Under the pieces are notes generated by a model. The model was not told where the DNA came from. It searched no databases and worked only from the letters and a program-made list of their open reading frames with translations. Positions 43,060 to 51,175 of a stretch of DNA of 64,000 nucleotides are shown here, in pieces. The number at the start of each line of letters is the position of its first letter. The stretch's first letter is position 1. This DNA is from Pirellula sp. (GTDB lineage: Bacteria > Planctomycetota > Planctomycetia > Pirellulales > Lacipirellulaceae), in NCBI GenBank assembly GCA_013822725.1, contig PNKX01000009.1, positions 1 to 64,000 on the forward strand, in the 5' to 3' direction. The position numbers and the translations under genes were made by a program.

Positions 43060-43887
43060 ATGGGCGCCCCTCACGGTTACATCGAACGGCTCGCCGAACT
43101 CGCCGCTAGCGGCGCCCCGTTCGCCAGCGTCATGCTCGTCGACGTCGTCGGCAGCACGCCGGCGGACGTAGGGAGCAAAATGCTCGTCACCGCGGCGGGG
43201 CTCGACTTCGGCACCGTCGGCGGCGGCCGCGTCGAAGCGCAAGCGATCGCCGAAGCCCAGCGTCTCCTCAGCGAGCCGGGGGGTTCATCCCCCCGGCCGT
43301 TGCTGCTGGAATGGAATCTCCAACGCGACGTCGGCATGACCTGCGGCGGAGTGGTCAAGCTTTTTTTCGAACTCTATAACCACAACCAGTGGCAGATCGC
43401 GATCTTCGGCGCCGGCCATGTCGCCGCCGCGGTGATCCGCTGCCTGCTCCCCCTCCCCTGCCGCATCGCGTGCATCGACCCGCGCGCCGATTGGCTGGCC
43501 AAGCTCCCCGACGATCCGCGGCTGCGAAAAGTCTGCGCCGTCGACCCGCCCGCCGAAGTCGCGTCGCTCCCTGCCGCGGCGTTCGTCCTCTGCATGACGA
43601 TGGGCCACCGCACTGATCGGCCGATTCTGCAAGAGGTTTTCCGCCAAGATCGCCGTTTTCCCTACCTCGGCGTGATCGGCAGCGCGGCGAAGCGGGCCGT
43701 GCTGCGGCGGGAACTACTGGCCGCCGGCGTGTCCGTTGAACAAGCCGACTCGTTCCGCTGCCCGATCGGCTTGCCGATTGGCACCAACCTACCTGGGGAG
43801 ATTGCGATCAGCGTCGTCGCGCAACTGTTGCAAGAGCGCGACGCCCTAGTGCGTTCCACTTCAGCCCCCGGCTCCGCCGGGGGGTAG
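43060..43887 (+). CDS. xdhC: XdhC-family molybdenum cofactor insertion chaperone
   Basis: A 275-residue protein of the XdhC/CoxI family that helps load sulfurated Moco into xanthine dehydrogenase. N-terminal motifs GTVGGGRVEAQAI and VGMTCGGVVKLF, and a Rossmann-like IAIFGAGHVAAAVIRCL, are typical. The last eight residues (SAPGSAGG) and stop come from a family B repeat. It follows xdhA/xdhB, separated by the transposase and the peroxiredoxin gene. Confidence 0.88.
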   Translation: MGAPHGYIERLAELAASGAPFASVMLVDVVGSTPADVGSKMLVTAAGLDFGTVGGGRVEAQAIAEAQRLLSEPGGSSPRPLLLEWNLQRDVGMTCGGVVKLFFELYNHNQWQIAIFGAGHVAAAVIRCLLPLPCRIACIDPRADWLAKLPDDPRLRKVCAVDPPAEVASLPAAAFVLCMTMGHRTDRPILQEVFRQDRRFPYLGVIGSAAKRAVLRRELLAAGVSVEQADSFRCPIGLPIGTNLPGEIAISVVAQLLQERDALVRSTSAPGSAGG

Positions 43888-43946
43888 GCCACCGTGCCGG
43901 TAGGCGTCGTCCTGCGGTGTGCTACCCCCCGGCGGAGCCGGGGGCT
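43863..43946. repeat. Palindromic repeat, family B, copy 4
   Basis: The arms CAGCCCCCGGCTCCGCCGGG and CCCCGGCGGAGCCGGGGGCT overlap the end of xdhC and supply its stop codon. The rest of the 43888-44196 gap shows nothing recognisable. Confidence 0.88.
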
Positions 43947-44196
43947 GGAGAAACGTTGGCAAACTCTGCCGTTCGTAGCGACGATGCCTGATGCCTTCAT
44001 GCGCATCGACGTTCGCCGCCAGGAATAGTCCTCACGTTTATGCCGTGCGCGCTAGGCGTCGCATAATTCTACACCCTCGGTTGCGATTCTGGCCGAAGCT
44101 AGCATTGACGCTCGGAAACGAGCCGCGCCGAGACTTCTCGCCACGCGATTGGCGACCGGCAGTTCGACACGGACGACCTATAGGACACCGTTCAGG

Positions 44197-45234
44197 ATGA
44201 ACGCTAAACTCTCGGCCGCTTTGGCGGCCCTCGCGCTCGGCTTTCCGCTCGTCGCCGTCGCCGATGAGACGATGCCCTCGCTGGTCATCGGCGCCGAGTC
44301 GGAGCTCTCTCCGTACCAGTATGACGACGCGGTTACCGTCGCCAACCAGATCACAATCGACGATCCATCGTGCGGAATCGGCTGCTCGCAGGACGTCTCG
44401 TGCGCCGACGCCTGCTGCCAGAAGAACATTCTTTGCGGTCTGATCATGCCGTCGGACCACTGCTTCGACAGCTTCATCAGTCCGATGACGAACCCGGTCT
44501 TCTTCGAAGATCCTCGCCAGCTGACCGAAGTCCGCGGCATCTTCCTGAACCACAAGGTGCCGCTCGCGGCCGGCGGCGGCGACGTGCAACTCTACGCCGC
44601 TCAAGCGCGGGCCCGGATCACCGAGCGGTTGTCGATTATCGCCACGAAAGACGGCTACGTCGTCTCGCAGAACCCGGTGATCGCCGACGGCTGGGCCGAC
44701 GTTGCGGCCGGCTTGAAATACACGCTTTACTCCGACGCGGCGACGTAACGGCTGCTGAGCGGCGGCGCCACCTTCGAGATCCCGGCCGGCACGCCGCGCA
44801 CCCGCCAAGGCAACGGCGACGGCGAGTTTCACCTGTTTCTGAGCGGCGGCGCCGAGATCTTCAATTATGGCCACGTCATCAGCGGCTCCGGCTTCCGCTT
44901 GCCGTCCGACAGCAGCGAAGAGAGCCAGATGTGGTATTGGTCGAACCACGTCGATTATCAAGTGCTGCAGAAGTGGTATCTGCTGACTGAGTACAACTGG
45001 TACCACTGGATGAAGTCGGGCAACAACACGTTCGCCCCCGGCGTCGAGGGCGGCGACCTATTCAACTTCGGTTCGACCGGCGTCGCGGGGAACGACATCG
45101 TCACCGGGGCGTTCGGCGCCAAGTACAAGCCGAACCGCCACGTTGAAGTCGGCGTGGCGTGGGAATTGCCGCTGACCGAGCGTCGTGATGTGTTGGAGAA
45201 TCGGCTGACGGTGGACGCGATCCTGCGGTATTAG
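44197..45234 (+). pseudogene. Outer-membrane beta-barrel-like protein interrupted by an in-frame TAA
   Basis: A signal peptide (1-22, LAALALGFPLVAVADE) is followed by a Cys-rich SCGIGCSQDVSCADACC segment, then alternating beta-strand-like sequence. At 44746-44748 a TAA ends the frame after codon 183 (...LYSDAAT). The frame then continues with RLLSGGATFEIPAG and proceeds without shift to VAWELPLTERRDVLENRLTVDAILRY and a stop at 45232-45234. A C-to-T change from CAA would explain it (AATQRLLSGG). The downstream half contains many aromatic residues and ends in Tyr, typical of beta-barrels. Function is unknown; likely a young nonsense mutation, read-through or sequence error. Confidence 0.7.
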
Positions 45235-45271
45235 GCGGGCGCGAGTCTAAGGCGAAGTATCAGAGCGGGGT

Positions 45272-45299
45272 CGGACTGGTCGCTTAAGCGACCAGTCCG
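45272..45299. terminator. 28-bp perfect palindrome between convergent genes
   Basis: CGGACTGGTCGCTT and its exact complement AAGCGACCAGTCCG are joined without a spacer. It lies between the stops of two convergent genes (45234 and 45366), so a bidirectional terminator is plausible. There is no T-tract. Confidence 0.45.
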
Positions 45300-45365
45300 G
45301 CGCCACGTTGGGGAGACCATCGTTGGATGGAGCTTCTGAGTTCGAACAGCGAGCGCGAGATCATC

Positions 45366-47717
45366 TCACCTCCGCCCGTGGCGTCCTCCGCCTCCACCGC
45401 CGCTATTGCTTACGCCGCTGCTTCGAAAGGCCGAGCCGCCGCTGTCGCCGCCGCCCCCGCCGCCTTGGGATCGCATCATCGACTGGCCGCCGCCTCCGCC
45501 GCTGAACGACGATCCGCGGAAGCTCCGTGATTCGGCCCCGCTCCCTCCGCCGCCCTCGCTCCGCATCATCGGCTGACCGCCTCCGCTGAACGACGGGCCG
45601 CTACGCAGCGATCGTGATGCACTGCCGCCCGGAAGTCCCTGGAAGCTTGGCTGGCCGCCGGTTCCCGGGTTCATGCGGGGTTGCCCGAACGATCGCCCGC
45701 CATCAGGAATCTGCAAGTTCCGCGAACGGTACTGCATCTCCGGCGGTCGTGCGATAGTTCCCGGCGTCTGCAGTTGGTTCTGCGGCATTTCAATCCGTGC
45801 GCGGCCCTGCATGGTTCGTCCCTGTCCCTGCGGGAAGGACGAGCTACCGTCGAGATTGAGTTGGCGACGCAGGTCTTCCGAGCGAACGACGCCGCCGCGC
45901 GAGCGGAACGCTTCCGGATTGCCGTTCGGGCCGCTAGGCGTGAGCGTGCGGCCGTTGCGGATAATGTCGCTGTTGTTGGATCCTCCGTTCGCTTCTCCAT
46001 TAGGCAATGCTTCGATGCCGCCCGGCAACGCTGTACGCCGAGAGTTCCCGACTGTCGGCGGGTCGCCGCCGCCGCGCAACTGTCGCTGCAAGTCTTCGAA
46101 CTTCATGCCGTTCATCGATCCATTGCGCACCGTTCCGCTTGGAAGCGTCCGATCGCCCCGTTGGCCGGCGCCTGGCCCGTTCTCAGTGAACTGCGGACCC
46201 TTCGCGACGTTCCCGCCGTCGGCGGGAATTTTTGCCGTGGTCCGAGCGACGGCCGGCAATTTGAACGCGGCGCGCCCCGCATTCTGGTCGTCGCCAATTA
46301 CAAGCTTCCGGCCGCCGTTGCGAATTACGTCGCGATTGACGGCGCCGGCGAGTTTGCTGGGATCGCCCGAGACGATGGCCTTGCCGGGCTTGCCGTCGCG
46401 AGCAGGATCAATGGCGTCCCGACCGTTTTGGCCCGGTTGGCCGTTCTTGAGATCGTCAAAAGCAAACTTGCCGTCGTTGCGGAAGTCCTTGAATTGTTTC
46501 TCCGCCTCCAACCGCGCGTTGCGAATGTCCTTGAACTGATCGATCTGCTGACGCGAGCGGTCGAAGTCGACCTTCGACACTTGCTGAAGTTTCACATTGC
46601 CGATTTGCTGACTCTGCCGGATATCGGCCTGCGTCACGAGGTTCGCGTGATGGACTTTGTTGCCGGGACGATCGAAGTCTTGTTGGAAGCGATCGAAATC
46701 GCGGCGATAGTTGTTCGCCCAGTCATCGCGATTATGGCCGTCGTGCCAGCGGTGGTACGAGCAGAAGGGATCGTAGCCGCGGCCGCCGCCGTTTTTCCAC
46801 CAGGGATGATAGTGACCGTTGTTATTCCAGTTGCCGCGCCCAAAGTAGTAGTGGTGGTGATGGCGATTGAGGAACAATGCCGACAGCAGCAAGCTTGAGT
46901 TAATGCAGTTGTAGGGTCGATAGCCCCAGCCGGGATTTCCCCATACTGGCTGCGACCACCAGACCGGGGCGTACGCCAAGCCGCGGTAAGCGAGCAGGTA
47001 GTCCCAGTAGCCCGAGACGAAGATGACGCCGCCGGGGGTGTAGCAGTAGCGATCGGGAATCCAGACCCAATTCTGCTGACCGGCGTACCAGTAGCCAGCT
47101 CGCCAGCCGTAGGCGCCGTTATTCCACATCCAGCAGCCCGGCACCCAGAAATAATTGGCTCCCGGCGCAGGACTCGACGGTCCTGCTTCCACCGTCTCTG
47201 GCGGCAGCGGCAGCATTTGCACCTCTTGCACTTGCTCGCCCGCCCAGAAGCCCGGCACCCACTGGAAGTCGCCGCCGCCGAGCGCCGTCCAATTCCCCGG
47301 CACCCAGCGGCGCCCCGGCGGAATGTCGCGCCAGACGCCGCTCACCCAGATGAAGTCGTTCTGCTCGTCCGACCACATCCAGTAGCCGGGGATCCACTCG
47401 ATGTTCTGGCCTTCAGGCCGCACCTCGGGGACGAGCTCGTTGATCGGCGCCGGCGGCTCGCGCTTGACCGTGATTCCCTGATCGGCCTCCAGGACTACTG
47501 CCTCGGCGAACGCTTCGTGGATTGGGCCCTGATCGAGGACTTTCATCGCCGGCTGATTCGGATCGGCGTTGGGGGCCGGCAGCGCATTCTGCGGCTGAGC
47601 AATTGCCGGCGCCTGCGGCGGCGCTGGGACTTGTCCGAATCCGTTGATTGAAACCAGCGAAGCGGTCGTAGCGATGGCCACTCCACAGAGCGCAGTGGTG
47701 ATTGATTTGGCGAGCAT
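45366..47717 (-). CDS. WXXGXW (YXWGXW) repeat secreted protein
   Basis: A 783-residue exported protein. The signal peptide spans about 1-28. The aromatic region (about 105-250) has at least six W-x-x-G-x-W units: WIPGYW, WVSGVW, WVPGNW, WVPGFW, WVPGCW and WRAGYW. A His run (NRHHHHYYF) lies near residue 290. Asp/Arg/Gln-rich disordered segments follow, and the C-terminal tail is almost all Gly/Ser/Arg with a duplicated SFSGGG...MMRS(E/Q)GGGG unit. The ATG at 47717 has GGGGGA upstream. This is probably a cell-envelope or matrix protein; function unknown. The 47718-48191 divergent gap has no visible gene. Confidence 0.8.
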   Translation of the reverse strand: MLAKSITTALCGVAIATTASLVSINGFGQVPAPPQAPAIAQPQNALPAPNADPNQPAMKVLDQGPIHEAFAEAVVLEADQGITVKREPPAPINELVPEVRPEGQNIEWIPGYWMWSDEQNDFIWVSGVWRDIPPGRRWVPGNWTALGGGDFQWVPGFWAGEQVQEVQMLPLPPETVEAGPSSPAPGANYFWVPGCWMWNNGAYGWRAGYWYAGQQNWVWIPDRYCYTPGGVIFVSGYWDYLLAYRGLAYAPVWWSQPVWGNPGWGYRPYNCINSSLLLSALFLNRHHHHYYFGRGNWNNNGHYHPWWKNGGGRGYDPFCSYHRWHDGHNRDDWANNYRRDFDRFQQDFDRPGNKVHHANLVTQADIRQSQQIGNVKLQQVSKVDFDRSRQQIDQFKDIRNARLEAEKQFKDFRNDGKFAFDDLKNGQPGQNGRDAIDPARDGKPGKAIVSGDPSKLAGAVNRDVIRNGGRKLVIGDDQNAGRAAFKLPAVARTTAKIPADGGNVAKGPQFTENGPGAGQRGDRTLPSGTVRNGSMNGMKFEDLQRQLRGGGDPPTVGNSRRTALPGGIEALPNGEANGGSNNSDIIRNGRTLTPSGPNGNPEAFRSRGGVVRSEDLRRQLNLDGSSSFPQGQGRTMQGRARIEMPQNQLQTPGTIARPPEMQYRSRNLQIPDGGRSFGQPRMNPGTGGQPSFQGLPGGSASRSLRSGPSFSGGGQPMMRSEGGGGSGAESRSFRGSSFSGGGGGQSMMRSQGGGGGGDSGGSAFRSSGVSNSGGGGGGRHGRR

Positions 47718-48191
47718 GGCGAGATCCCCCTTCCTCGGGAGCGTTGTAAGCATTGCAAGCGCGGCCAAGCCGATCGTGGGTCGGGCCAAAGAGTTCACCG
47801 CGAACTTGCGGCGCGTGGTCATCGCTCGGCGACGGCAACACACCCGTCTAGACTGTACGCAAACCGGGCGCCAAGTTGGGCGATGCGACGTTTCTGGGTG
47901 AATTATAGCGCGGCGGAGGACGCGAAGTTACCTTGGGGCGAGGGGACGCGTATCGCTAACGCTGCGCCTGTCGTCAGTTTGGCGAGGTTGATGAAGCGGC
48001 TGGACGGCGCCTCGCCCCATCAGGTTGGAAGGATGTGGCTGGCCTGTTTGGGCATGAGAATCCACTCATACGTCGATAGGCAAGCTCTAGACGGGGTTGC
48101 GGACAAGAAACATGGAAAATCTATTGCAACCGTCGTCGTCCGAATAGAAAATGGCGACCGGAACAGTTTTCTCTATTCGGAGGCACGTCTA

Positions 48192-49010
48192 ATGAAGAAG
48201 CAAGTCATTGTGCGGGTCTGCGCCTTTGCGGCAGTGGTGACAACGATCGTTGGCATCACAACTGCGGCCAGTTTGAAGGCGATTAATCTGGGCATCGTCG
48301 AATCGATCACCCACGATCAAACTAAGTCATATATTATCAGCCCGTTTTTTAGCAGTCCCTTTGCGCGAAATGAATCGCTCGTGGGACCGATGGGCGTAAC
48401 GTATGGTCCGGCTGGCGTGACGCCCCCCACCCAGAGTTCGCATGCTAACTGGGAAGAATTGGTGACGCACTTCGTCGGGAGCTGGAGCTTCACTTCAACG
48501 TCGAAAACAAATCCCGCTGATGTCGAGCAGTACGGGTTTACCATCTTGCCCTTTCAATACGACGGGCTGACGCCTATGTTGCCCGCAATTTCACCTCTGA
48601 ATCACAGCTTCGTCAGTAGCCCCTTTACCGTGACCTGGGATCCGCCAAGCAACAATTATGGCTACGGCGCCGCCGGGATCATTAATGTCGTCGGCCAACT
48701 GATCGAACCGGGTAAGTTAGAGATTTCATTCGGAAAAACAATTAACTCAAGCTCGCATCTCTCCTTCGTACAGTCGTCGCCCACCCAGTCGCTCAACGAA
48801 TACATCTCGGACACGCACGGACCAACGAGCGGCGCTGAATACGACCTTATGCCAACGACGTATTTTGCGCGGCAAGCAAACCTGCGATTCTATCCTGTGG
48901 CCGTACCCGAACCGTCTGGACTTGTGCTGGCCATTCTTGTTGGATTGGTTCTTCGATCAGGACGAAAAGTCAGGCCTACCACGCCGCCTTCACCAGCGTT
49001 GTCGCCCTGA
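48192..49010 (+). CDS. PEP-CTERM protein of unknown function
   Basis: A 272-residue exported protein. The signal peptide covers 1-24 (VCAFAAVVTTIVGITTAAS). The mature domain contains SWSFTSTSKTNPADVEQYGF and TVTWDPPSNNYGYGAAGIINVVGQL, beta-rich and of no known family. The exosortase signal is VPEPSGLVLAILVGLVLRSGRKV, followed by an odd 13-residue Pro/Ser tail. The ATG at 48192 follows GGAGG. Base composition is less GC-rich than most neighbours. No exosortase gene is visible in the window. Confidence 0.7.
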   Translation: MKKQVIVRVCAFAAVVTTIVGITTAASLKAINLGIVESITHDQTKSYIISPFFSSPFARNESLVGPMGVTYGPAGVTPPTQSSHANWEELVTHFVGSWSFTSTSKTNPADVEQYGFTILPFQYDGLTPMLPAISPLNHSFVSSPFTVTWDPPSNNYGYGAAGIINVVGQLIEPGKLEISFGKTINSSSHLSFVQSSPTQSLNEYISDTHGPTSGAEYDLMPTTYFARQANLRFYPVAVPEPSGLVLAILVGLVLRSGRKVRPTTPPSPALSP

Positions 49011-49136
49011 GGTTCGGCCGCCGCACCGAGTTCCGCTCGGCGATCAACGCCACGGCAATCGTGGCCGGCCTGCAGTTAATGGCTGTCATCATATAGACTG
49101 GTTCGTATGTTCCAGTTTCCAGCAGGATGACGCCCC

Positions 49137-49757
49137 ATGTACCCGTTTATCGAAGTGACGGCCGTCGCGGCGCTGGCGATGTACGGGGTGCTGCGCGGGG
49201 CTCGTCGGCATTTCGATTTGGTCGGCATCTGCTACATCGCCTTCGCCGTCGCCTTCGGCGGGGGAACGTTGCGGGATCTACTGCTCGACCGTCACCACGT
49301 CTTCTGGATTGAGAACGACCACCTCGTCTGGATCGTAATGGCAATCGCCGTGGCCGGTTCAATCTTTCCGAACCTCATTGCGAGATTGGAGCCGGTGCTC
49401 TGGATTCCCGACGCCCTGGGGCTGGGGCTGTTCAGCATTCTGGGCGCCACCTACGCGCTGGATGGCGGCACGGGGCGACTGGTCGCCTGCTTGATGGGCG
49501 TGCTGACGGGGTCTTGCGGGGGCGTGATTGCCGACGTGACGTGCAATGAACTGCCGCTGGTGTTCCGCCGCTCGCCGCTGTACGCGACCTGCTCGTTTTG
49601 CGGCGCGGCGACGTTCGTCGCCCTGCGCGAGCTGGGCGTCGGCAACTCGTTGGCGATGGGGATCGGCGTGAGCGTGGTGGTGGCGTTGCGGGTCGGCGCC
49701 GTGCGTTGGAACTGGCAGTTGCCGACGAAGCCTACTTCGGAGGAGCGTGGCGTTTGA
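49137..49757 (+). CDS. TRIC-like (UPF0126) channel protein
   Basis: A 206-residue integral membrane protein with two repeated three-helix modules, typical of trimeric intracellular cation channel homologues in prokaryotes. The paired Gly motifs are AFGGGTLRDLLL near residue 40 and GVLTGSCGGVIADVTC near residue 122. Seven hydrophobic helices are visible. Bacterial members conduct potassium or amino acids in vitro; no specific substrate is suggested. Confidence 0.88.
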   Translation: MYPFIEVTAVAALAMYGVLRGARRHFDLVGICYIAFAVAFGGGTLRDLLLDRHHVFWIENDHLVWIVMAIAVAGSIFPNLIARLEPVLWIPDALGLGLFSILGATYALDGGTGRLVACLMGVLTGSCGGVIADVTCNELPLVFRRSPLYATCSFCGAATFVALRELGVGNSLAMGIGVSVVVALRVGAVRWNWQLPTKPTSEERGV

Positions 49758-49804
49758 TGAGGTCTTGTCGCAACTCGTTCCTTGTGTCTTGAGCGGCGGT
49801 TAGA

Positions 49805-50065
49805 ATGCGTGACATGGGAACTTCGATGGAACAGCAAATCCTAACGTCGCTAATTCACTTGTCGACTCGGTCCGACGTGCGAGTTCAATTTGGAGAAGGC
49901 GACGAGACTGACAAATTCTTGACCTCAATTCAGCCAGGCAGGCAGTTGTGGTATTTCAGAACGCCGCCGGAAACATGGCGAGGTTTTCCGCGAACAGGGC
50001 TAGAAGGATTCGCGGTCATCGAAGAAGACCATGTTGTTGACTTCTTGCTGCTATCGATGTCGTGA
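49805..50065 (+). CDS. Hypothetical small protein
   Basis: An 86-residue protein, no recognised family. It is mixed alpha/beta by eye (VRVQFGEGDETDKFL, GRQLWYFRTPPETWRGFPRTGLEGFAVIEED). Starts at 49805, 49814 or 49829 are possible. The first of three small, less GC-rich genes that may form one unit. The resemblance in size and style to immunity or antitoxin proteins is speculation. Confidence 0.5.
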   Translation: MRDMGTSMEQQILTSLIHLSTRSDVRVQFGEGDETDKFLTSIQPGRQLWYFRTPPETWRGFPRTGLEGFAVIEEDHVVDFLLLSMS

Positions 50066-50141
50066 AGACCAACCATCGTCAGCGTGAGAATCGGCGACAT
50101 AGCAACGACAAAAAGTAATCGGCGAATCACTTGGTGATGCA

Positions 50142-50630
50142 ATGGCCAATATGCTTCCATTCTTGACCTTCAAGACGAGCGATGAATTGGATTGGTCTAT
50201 TCGTGGCGACATGCTTCGCAAGCTGCTCGGCGATCATCTTGCCTCCATTGGATACGCCGTCGACTATGAAACCGACCCGTACGAGCCAGACTGGTACTTC
50301 AAAGCCAATCGCGGCGGCGATTTCATCGGAGTAATACTCGTTCTGGATGAGGTGAAGCCGCGGCTACAATGGTGGGTCGACGTGCAGCGAGTGCTGCCGA
50401 CCAGGGAACAACTGACCGACGGTGAACTACGAACAAGCTTAATGCTGCAATTTGAGAAATGCCTGGCAAGTTGTGACTTTGTCTCCGATTTAGAATTGAA
50501 CACCTCTACCTGCAAACCTCCGCTCCCGTCACCGCATCGAGCGTGGGAAGTCGTTCGCTGGCTGCTCTTCATCGCTTTCAGTCTTGCGTTTTGGTTTTGG
50601 GTTACGTTCTTCCGACACAGGTCCGATTAG
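50142..50630 (+). CDS. Hypothetical protein with C-terminal membrane helix
   Basis: A 162-residue protein. Residues 1-125 are a soluble domain (FLTFKTSDELDWSIRGD, YEPDWYFKANRGGDFIGV). A strongly hydrophobic, tryptophan-rich end (VVRWLLFIAFSLAFWFWVTFF) is likely a tail anchor. No family is recognised. It lies 76 bp after the preceding small gene. Confidence 0.55.
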   Translation: MANMLPFLTFKTSDELDWSIRGDMLRKLLGDHLASIGYAVDYETDPYEPDWYFKANRGGDFIGVILVLDEVKPRLQWWVDVQRVLPTREQLTDGELRTSLMLQFEKCLASCDFVSDLELNTSTCKPPLPSPHRAWEVVRWLLFIAFSLAFWFWVTFFRHRSD

Positions 50631-50702
50631 AAATACCGACTCGTTTGCATCTGAAAAGCGATGGTGGGAGAACTGGCCCCCCAACTTAGCGGTAGGAAAG
50701 AT

Positions 50703-50987
50703 ATGGAAATCCGAGAAATCGAGATATATTCGGATGCACCGAATTATGTGATCGTTCGCACGCCAGGCCGCAATTATCCTGGCTGCGTCATTCAAGGCGA
50801 TTCGCTAGCGATTCTCCTGGATAGGGCTAGCGAGGTATGCTCGCTGGCAAGATCATCCGGCAATCAAGACTTGATTGAAGAAGCCGAAGACTTAGAGCAG
50901 GCGCTAAAAGAACGCTTGGACGACTACGAGGTCGTCCTTAAGGCTCATGGGTTCGATCTGCCGTATGCGCGCCGCCCTAGAACATAG
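50703..50987 (+). CDS. DUF6959-like small protein
   Basis: A 94-residue protein. NYVIVRTPGRNYPGCVIQGDSLAILLDRASEV matches my recollection of the DUF6959 pattern ('R-x-P-G-R-x-x-P-G-x-x-I-Q-G-D-S-L'). A charged coiled-coil-like end follows (DLIEEAEDLEQALKERLDDY). The ATG at 50703 has TAGGAAAGAT upstream. Proteins of this kind are often found in polymorphic-toxin or accessory contexts; no toxin is visible here. Confidence 0.62.
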   Translation: MEIREIEIYSDAPNYVIVRTPGRNYPGCVIQGDSLAILLDRASEVCSLARSSGNQDLIEEAEDLEQALKERLDDYEVVLKAHGFDLPYARRPRT

Positions 50988-51095
50988 CTATTGCGCGACC
51001 GACGTCGCCATAAAGAGCGAGTTTAGCTGAAAGCCATCTTCGCACGCGTTTTCAGTGCGCATGGCCTTCGGCCATAGCTGCAGCCAAAAGTCAAC

Positions 51096-51128
51096 CGCAC
51101 CTAGGGCGTTGCCCTAGGCTACGGTGCG
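51096..51128. terminator. Hairpin between convergent genes
   Basis: An inner CCTAGGGC-GTT-GCCCTAGG stem is bracketed by CGCAC and GTGCG. It lies between the end of the DUF6959-like gene and the end of the sugar dehydrogenase gene. It could be a terminator or another palindromic repeat. Confidence 0.45.
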
Positions 51129-51175
51129 AGCAGGCCTTTGGCCAACGAATCGACGTCGCGTACACAATAGAACAC

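Noticed and set aside
48960..49136. Coding remnant after the PEP-CTERM gene
   Set aside because: The segment has coding-like GC content but no frame or motif that I can identify.
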